Source of the DNA: Bacteroidales bacterium
GTDB lineage: Bacteria; Bacteroidota; Bacteroidia; Bacteroidales; UBA7960
Assembly: GCA_003553005.1 (NCBI GenBank)
Contig: PUPG01000142.1
Coordinates: forward strand, 1-8,578
Direction of reading: 5' to 3'
Length of the DNA stretch: 8,578 nucleotides
In this document: piece after piece, positions 4,501 to 8,578 of the stretch
Numbering within the stretch: position 1 is the first letter of the stretch
How the letters are laid out: each line of letters begins with the position of its first letter
Made by a program: the position numbers and the translations under genes
Notes under the pieces: model-generated
What the model was told of the DNA's origin: nothing
The model's input: only the letters and a program-made list of their open reading frames with translations
Databases searched by the model: none

Positions 4501-6969
4501 ATGAGAGACCTATTTGATAACGACTTATTGAGTTCCAAGGACAACATGGATGCCGACAGCGAATTTATTCCGCTGTTATCTACCGAAGAAGAACAACAAA
4601 TGGCCAAGGAGGAAATCCCCGAAGAGTTGGCTATCCTGCCTTTGAAAAATACCGTGCTATTTCCCGGCGTGGTGATTCCGATCACCGTAAGCCGCGACAA
4701 ATCCATCAAACTGGTGCGTGAAGTATACAAAGGGTCGCGCATCATTGGTGCGGTATCGCAAAAGGATGCTGAGGTGGAGGATCCGGAGTTCAAGGACCTG
4801 AATGCCATCGGGACCGCGGCACAGATCATCAAGATTCTGCAAATGCCGGATGGCAACACCACCGTGATCATCCAGGGTAAAAAAAGGGTTGAACTGCTGG
4901 AGATGACCAGCGATGAGCCCTATTTTATGGCCCGGGTAAATACATTTGAATCTCCAGATAAGCCCAAAGAGGACGAGAAGTTCAAAGCCCTGATCTCCAC
5001 GATCAAGGACATGGCCATCCAGATTGTGAAGCTATCACCCAATGTGCCAAGCGAAGCGGCTTTTGCCCTCAAAAACATTGAAAGCCCGGTTTTCCTGGTC
5101 AACTTCATCTCTTCCAACCTGAACATTGAAGTCGATGAAAAACAGAAGCTGCTGGAAATTCCCGATGTGGACACCCGCGCCAATACGGTGTTAAAACACT
5201 TGAAGCGCGAAATGCAGGTGGCGGAACTCAAAAACCAAATCCAATCCAAGGTTAAGGTTGACATCGACAAACAGCAACGGGATTATATCCTTGGCCAGCA
5301 ACTCAAAACCATCCAGGAGGAGCTTGGTGGCAATCCGCATGAGGAGCAGATCAACGAACTCAAGGAAAAGGCTTCGAAGAAGAACTGGTCCGAACAGGTG
5401 GGTGAGCTGTTTGAGAAAGAGCTGGCCAGGCTTCAGCGAATGAATCCTGCGGCCATGGAGTATACGGTACATATGAACTACCTGGAGACCATGGTGGAGT
5501 TGCCCTGGAATGAGTATACCCCGGACAACTTCGACCTGAAAAAGGCGCAGCGTATCCTTGACCGCGACCATTACGGACTGGAGAAAATCAAGGAAAGGAT
5601 CCTGGAGTACCTGGCCGTGCTCAAACTGAAAGGCGACATGAAGTCGCCCATCCTCTGCTTTGTGGGCCCTCCCGGTGTGGGTAAAACCTCCCTGGGTAAA
5701 TCCATAGCCCATGCCATCGGACGAAAATACATCAGGATGTCATTGGGTGGATTGCGCGACGAAGCGGAAATACGCGGACACCGCAAGACCTATGTGGGGG
5801 CCATGCCAGGCCGTATCATACAGAACCTGAAAAAGGCCGGCGCTTCCAATCCCGTATTTGTCCTGGATGAAGTCGATAAGGTAGGATACAAGACATTCAG
5901 CGGCGACCCCTCATCAGCCCTGCTGGAGGTGCTCGACCCCGAGCAGAACAGCACGTTCTATGACAATTACCTGGAGGTGGAATATGACCTTTCCAATATC
6001 ATGTTCATCGCCACGGCCAATACCTTGTCGGGCATACAACCTGCCCTGCGCGACAGGATGGAGGTGATCGATCTCAGTGGCTACATCGTGGAGGAAAAAC
6101 AGGAAATTGCCAGGCGCCACCTGATTCCAAAGCAGTTAGAGGCCCACGGACTAAAAAAGAGCCAGCTGAAGTTCAACAAAAAGGTGCTTGAAAAGATCAT
6201 CCAGGATTATACCCGAGAGTCTGGGGTCAGAAGCCTCGAGAAAACCCTCGCCAAGATAGCGCGGGCACGGGCAAGGGATATCGTCCTTGGAAAGGATGTG
6301 CCTGCCGCGCTTAAGACCGACGATGTGCAGGACATCCTTGGTGCGCCCAAATATACCCGTGATCAAACCATCCTGAAAGACCTTGCCGGGGTGATGACAG
6401 GCCTTGCATGGACGCAAGCCGGTGGTGAAGTGCTCTTTGTGGAGGTCAGTCTGAGTCGCGGAAAAGGCGGTCTGAGCCTGACCGGCAACCTGGGCGACGT
6501 GATGAAGGAATCGGCAACAATCGCCTTCGAGTATCTGAAGGCCCATGCCGACACCTTGCATATTGATCCGGCCCTCTTCAGAAATTACCATGTGCATATG
6601 CACGTCCCGGAAGGAGCAACACCCAAGGATGGTCCATCTGCCGGCATTACGATGTTTGCGGCGCTGGCCTCGGCCTTCACCCGGCGCAAGATACGGCCGG
6701 CGGTTGCCATGACCGGCGAAATCACCCTGCGGGGCAAGGTTATGCCCGTGGGTGCGATTAAGGAGAAAATCCTGGCGGCAAAACGCGCTGGCATGAAAAC
6801 CGTAATCCTTTCAGCCGAAAATCGCAAAAATGTGGAGGAGATCAATCCGGTGTACCTCAAGGGCCTTGATTTTGAATATGTTAAAGATATGATCGAGGTG
6901 GTTGACCTGGCTATGCTGAAAGATAAGGTGCATGGCCAACTCGAGATCATGTCTGAAAAATCGGCTTAA
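4501..6969 (+). CDS. lon: ATP-dependent Lon protease
   Basis: An 822-aa cytosolic hexameric AAA+ serine protease that degrades misfolded and regulatory proteins. Domains in order: a short acidic N-terminal extension (1-40); the LON substrate-binding domain (about 43-240, starting LAILPLKNTVLFPGVVIP); a coiled-coil/linker (about 240-345) with the conserved KVDIDKQQRDYILGQQLKTI (252-271); the AAA+ module with Walker A GPPGVGKTS (389-397), Walker B VLDEVDK (454-460) and the arginine-finger region PALRDRM (514-520); the helical lid with ESGVRSLEK (573-581); and the protease domain (about 620-805) with catalytic Ser713 in PKDGPSAG (708-715) and Lys754 in GAIKEK (751-756). All key residues are intact and the length is normal for bacterial LonA. 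The ATG at 4501 has no Shine-Dalgarno; an A/T-rich stretch precedes it. It sits between a 283-bp gap and the rpsA promoter. No heat-shock promoter or CIRCE element was seen. Confidence 0.97.
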   Translation: MRDLFDNDLLSSKDNMDADSEFIPLLSTEEEQQMAKEEIPEELAILPLKNTVLFPGVVIPITVSRDKSIKLVREVYKGSRIIGAVSQKDAEVEDPEFKDLNAIGTAAQIIKILQMPDGNTTVIIQGKKRVELLEMTSDEPYFMARVNTFESPDKPKEDEKFKALISTIKDMAIQIVKLSPNVPSEAAFALKNIESPVFLVNFISSNLNIEVDEKQKLLEIPDVDTRANTVLKHLKREMQVAELKNQIQSKVKVDIDKQQRDYILGQQLKTIQEELGGNPHEEQINELKEKASKKNWSEQVGELFEKELARLQRMNPAAMEYTVHMNYLETMVELPWNEYTPDNFDLKKAQRILDRDHYGLEKIKERILEYLAVLKLKGDMKSPILCFVGPPGVGKTSLGKSIAHAIGRKYIRMSLGGLRDEAEIRGHRKTYVGAMPGRIIQNLKKAGASNPVFVLDEVDKVGYKTFSGDPSSALLEVLDPEQNSTFYDNYLEVEYDLSNIMFIATANTLSGIQPALRDRMEVIDLSGYIVEEKQEIARRHLIPKQLEAHGLKKSQLKFNKKVLEKIIQDYTRESGVRSLEKTLAKIARARARDIVLGKDVPAALKTDDVQDILGAPKYTRDQTILKDLAGVMTGLAWTQAGGEVLFVEVSLSRGKGGLSLTGNLGDVMKESATIAFEYLKAHADTLHIDPALFRNYHVHMHVPEGATPKDGPSAGITMFAALASAFTRRKIRPAVAMTGEITLRGKVMPVGAIKEKILAAKRAGMKTVILSAENRKNVEEINPVYLKGLDFEYVKDMIEVVDLAMLKDKVHGQLEIMSEKSA

Positions 6970-6983
6970 ATGCTGATTTATAG

Positions 6984-7014
6984 TTTACTGTTTCCATATT
7001 TTTTACTAATTTTG
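6984..7014 (+). promoter_or_regulatory. Bacteroidota-type promoter of rpsA
   Basis: TTTA (6984-6987, one mismatch to TTTG), a 19-bp spacer and a perfect -7 TAATTTTG (7007-7014) form the promoter. Predicted transcription starts near 7020, leaving a leader of about 150 nt. The -7 box and following bases TAATTTTGCAGTCC (7007-7020) are identical to 2512-2525 before rpmE2. Confidence 0.75.
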
Positions 7015-7018
7015 CAGT

Positions 7019-7169
7019 CCCGTTTGCGGGCCCTGTAATTGTATTGTTTAACCCGGTCGTTCGGAACCGTTAATCAGAAGGGTAACATAGCCCGGGATGT
7101 CCGGTATCAGGTCATCCATCCGGTACCATTGCCCTGATCCGGAAGACCACAGTAGTAAGTATTTATTTA
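7019..7169 (+). promoter_or_regulatory. Structured leader of rpsA, candidate S1 autoregulatory region
   Basis: Three successive hairpins can be drawn. One lies at the transcript's 5' end, CCCG/CGGG (7019-7022 with 7027-7030, loop TTTG). The second pairs 7048-7057 with 7066-7073 (TTAA and CGGT/ACCG arms, with a 2-nt bulge). The third pairs 7100-7111 with 7133-7143 (TCCGG and ATCAGG with CCTGAT and CCGGA, one bulged T7105) and leaves a 21-nt apical region. The last 20 nt before the ATG are A/T-rich and unstructured, with no Shine-Dalgarno. In E. coli the rpsA start region also folds into three hairpins without a good SD and is the target of S1 autorepression; a parallel role here is inference. 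Confidence 0.45.
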
Positions 7170-8578
7170 ATGTCAGAAGAACAAAAACCATCCGGTACGC
7201 CGGAAGAAAAGGCAACATCCGGTACGCCGGAAGAAAAGCCAGCTGTCAAGAAGACCACCACAGACCAGGCGGTTGATCCCAAAGCCAACACGGAAGAACT
7301 GAAAATTGAAGATCCCCAAAAGCCCATTGGCAGCGAGGAAATGCCGGTAACAGAGGACAGTCCTTTTGAGCCGCAGGTTCCTGGTGAATTTGACTGGGAT
7401 GCCGTGGATCAGAAACAGGATGCCTATTCCGAGACTGAGCGCAAGCGCATGGAAAGCTTGTATGAAGAAACGCTTAAGTCCATCGGTGAAGGCGAGGTGA
7501 TTGATGGCACGGTCGTGTCAAAAAACAGCCGCGAAATCGTAGTCAACATTGGCTTCAAATCTGATGGTGTCATTCCTGCCGCAGAACTGAGGTATAATCC
7601 GGACCTGAAACCCGGTGATACCATTGAGGTGTATGTGGAAAGCCAGGAAGACAGCTCCGGACAGCTGGTGCTCTCCCATAAAAAAGCGCGTACACTGCGT
7701 TCCTGGGAGCGTATCAACCAGGCAAAAGAAAATGATGAAGTCATTCAGGGCTTTGTCAAATGCCGCACAAAAGGTGGCTTAATCGTCGATGTATTCGGTA
7801 TCGAGGCATTCCTGCCCGGCTCACAGATCGATGTGAAGCCGATCCGCGATTATGACATTTATGTGGGCAAAACCATGGACTTCAAAGTGGTGAAGATCAA
7901 TCACGAATACAAAAACGTGGTGGTATCCCATAAAGCCCTCATTGAAGCCGAGCTGGAGATCCAGAAAGCAGAGATCATCGCCAAGCTGGAAAAAGGACAG
8001 ATCCTGGAAGGTACGGTCAAAAACATCACCTCTTACGGGGTATTCGTTGACCTTGGCGGTGTAGACGGACTGGTTCACATTACTGACCTCAGCTGGGGAC
8101 GGATCAATCATCCGGAAGAGATCGTAGACCTTGACCAGAAGATCAATGTAGTGATCCTTGACTTTGACGAAAACAAGAAACGCATTGCCCTTGGTCTGAA
8201 ACAGCTTACCCCGCATCCTTGGGATTCACTGGATCCCGAGCTCAAGGTAGGAGACAAAGTGAAAGGCAAAGTCGTGGTCATCGCCGATTATGGCGCATTT
8301 ATCGAGATTGCACCTGGTGTGGAAGGCCTGATTCACGTTTCTGAGATGTCGTGGTCACAGCATCTGCGCACCGCACAGGACTTCCTGAAGGTGGGTGACG
8401 AGGTGGAAGCGGTCATCCTGACACTGGACCGCGAAGAACGCAAGATGTCGCTTGGCATCAAGCAACTGATTCCGGATCCATGGGAGGACATCCACGAGAA
8501 ATATGCCGTGGGCACAAAGACTACCGCTACCGTGCGCAATTTTACCAACTTTGGAATTTTTGTGGAACTGGAAGAAGG
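7170..8578 (+). CDS. rpsA: 30S ribosomal protein S1 (3' end outside window)
   Basis: An open frame of 469 codons runs off the window end. S1 binds mRNA on the small subunit and is important for initiation where Shine-Dalgarno pairing is weak. The N-terminus is a Lys/Glu/Pro-rich low-complexity extension of about 105 residues with a tandem SGTPEEK (8-14, 17-23). Four complete S1 (OB-fold) domains follow at roughly 106-175, 188-258, 274-345 and 359-433, and a fifth begins near 447. Domains 3 and 4 show the strongest motifs: YGVFVDLGGVDGLVHITDLSW, with its end truncated here, and YGAFIEIAPGVEGLIHVSEM. Further domains presumably lie outside, as S1 usually has about six. The ATG at 7170 is the first in-frame ATG after the in-frame stop at 7083-7085 and lies downstream of the promoter and leader. 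Internal Met58 and Met94 are alternative starts if the extension is not translated, but codon usage across it looks coding. Confidence 0.93.
   Translation, partial: MSEEQKPSGTPEEKATSGTPEEKPAVKKTTTDQAVDPKANTEELKIEDPQKPIGSEEMPVTEDSPFEPQVPGEFDWDAVDQKQDAYSETERKRMESLYEETLKSIGEGEVIDGTVVSKNSREIVVNIGFKSDGVIPAAELRYNPDLKPGDTIEVYVESQEDSSGQLVLSHKKARTLRSWERINQAKENDEVIQGFVKCRTKGGLIVDVFGIEAFLPGSQIDVKPIRDYDIYVGKTMDFKVVKINHEYKNVVVSHKALIEAELEIQKAEIIAKLEKGQILEGTVKNITSYGVFVDLGGVDGLVHITDLSWGRINHPEEIVDLDQKINVVILDFDENKKRIALGLKQLTPHPWDSLDPELKVGDKVKGKVVVIADYGAFIEIAPGVEGLIHVSEMSWSQHLRTAQDFLKVGDEVEAVILTLDREERKMSLGIKQLIPDPWEDIHEKYAVGTKTTATVRNFTNFGIFVELEE
7189..7238 (+). repeat. Tandem repeat at the rpsA 5' end
   Basis: Two exact 23-bp copies (7189-7211 and 7216-7238) with a 27-bp period, in frame, encode SGTPEEK twice. 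Each contains the inverted repeat TCCGG-TACG-CCGGA (7191-7204 and 7218-7231), a 5-bp hairpin with a UNCG-type tetraloop closed by G-C. Perfect identity at nucleotide level indicates a recent duplication or selection on the RNA sequence. Confidence 0.8.

Noticed and set aside
6958..6979. An 8-bp hairpin (6958-6965 with 6972-6979) spanning the lon stop codon, as a terminator.
   Set aside because: No T-tract follows directly (the next T-run is about 20 nt later at 6999-7004) and it includes a wobble, so support is too weak.
7097..7276. A 59-codon ORF starting in the rpsA leader and overlapping the rpsA start out of frame.
   Set aside because: Upstream of its ATG is GC-rich and structured, the codon pattern is that of the wrong frame of rpsA, and the product (repeated IRYAGRK) simply reflects the tandem repeat.
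1..8578. An undescribed defence, mobile or secondary-metabolite system.
   Set aside because: All recognisable genes are core housekeeping genes in normal orientation, with no integrase, transposase, toxin-antitoxin pair, CRISPR array or cluster of unknown genes.

Overview
The window looks like ordinary core chromosome of a Bacteroidota (Bacteroidetes) bacterium, probably class Bacteroidia. The evidence is a short, ACT-less, lysine-type SerA, the alternative GlmU family (TIGR03991-like) in place of canonical GlmU, a zinc-free type B L31, promoter boxes matching the Bacteroidota -33 TTTG / -7 TAnnTTTG consensus, and the absence of a clear Shine-Dalgarno sequence before every start codon. All genes lie on the + strand. 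I see no mobile element, tRNA, rRNA or CRISPR array, and no novel multi-gene system. What is worth a second look lies mostly in the intergenic and leader sequences.

Layout: (1) 1-70, a strong intrinsic terminator of an unseen upstream gene (serC would be the usual neighbour), only 23 nt before the next start codon. (2) 71-994, serA, 3-phosphoglycerate dehydrogenase. (3) 995-1205, a gap dense in inverted repeats, including an H-type pseudoknot candidate. (4) 1206-2450, a DUF1015 protein with a ParB/SerK-like DGHHR motif, probably tied to serine metabolism. (5) 2451-2608, a terminator and a promoter superimposed on each other, followed by a leader with a strong hairpin and a 17-codon ORF whose stop overlaps the rpmE2 start. 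(6) 2609-2872, rpmE2 (L31 type B), with its own terminator. (7) 3027-4217, the GlmU-like bifunctional enzyme of UDP-GlcNAc synthesis. (8) 4218-4500, a 283-bp gap with a weak terminator candidate and no recognisable promoter. (9) 4501-6969, lon protease. (10) 6970-7169, a promoter whose 14-nt core is identical to the rpmE2 promoter, then a structured leader of about 150 nt. (11) 7170-8578, rpsA (ribosomal protein S1), cut off by the window end.

Functionally, serA (and probably DUF1015) serve serine synthesis from 3-phosphoglycerate. rpmE2 and rpsA are translation genes that appear to share one promoter type and both have structured leaders that could be autoregulatory. The GlmU-like protein supplies UDP-GlcNAc for peptidoglycan and LPS, and Lon handles protein quality control. 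The compact terminator/promoter overlaps suggest short independent transcription units.
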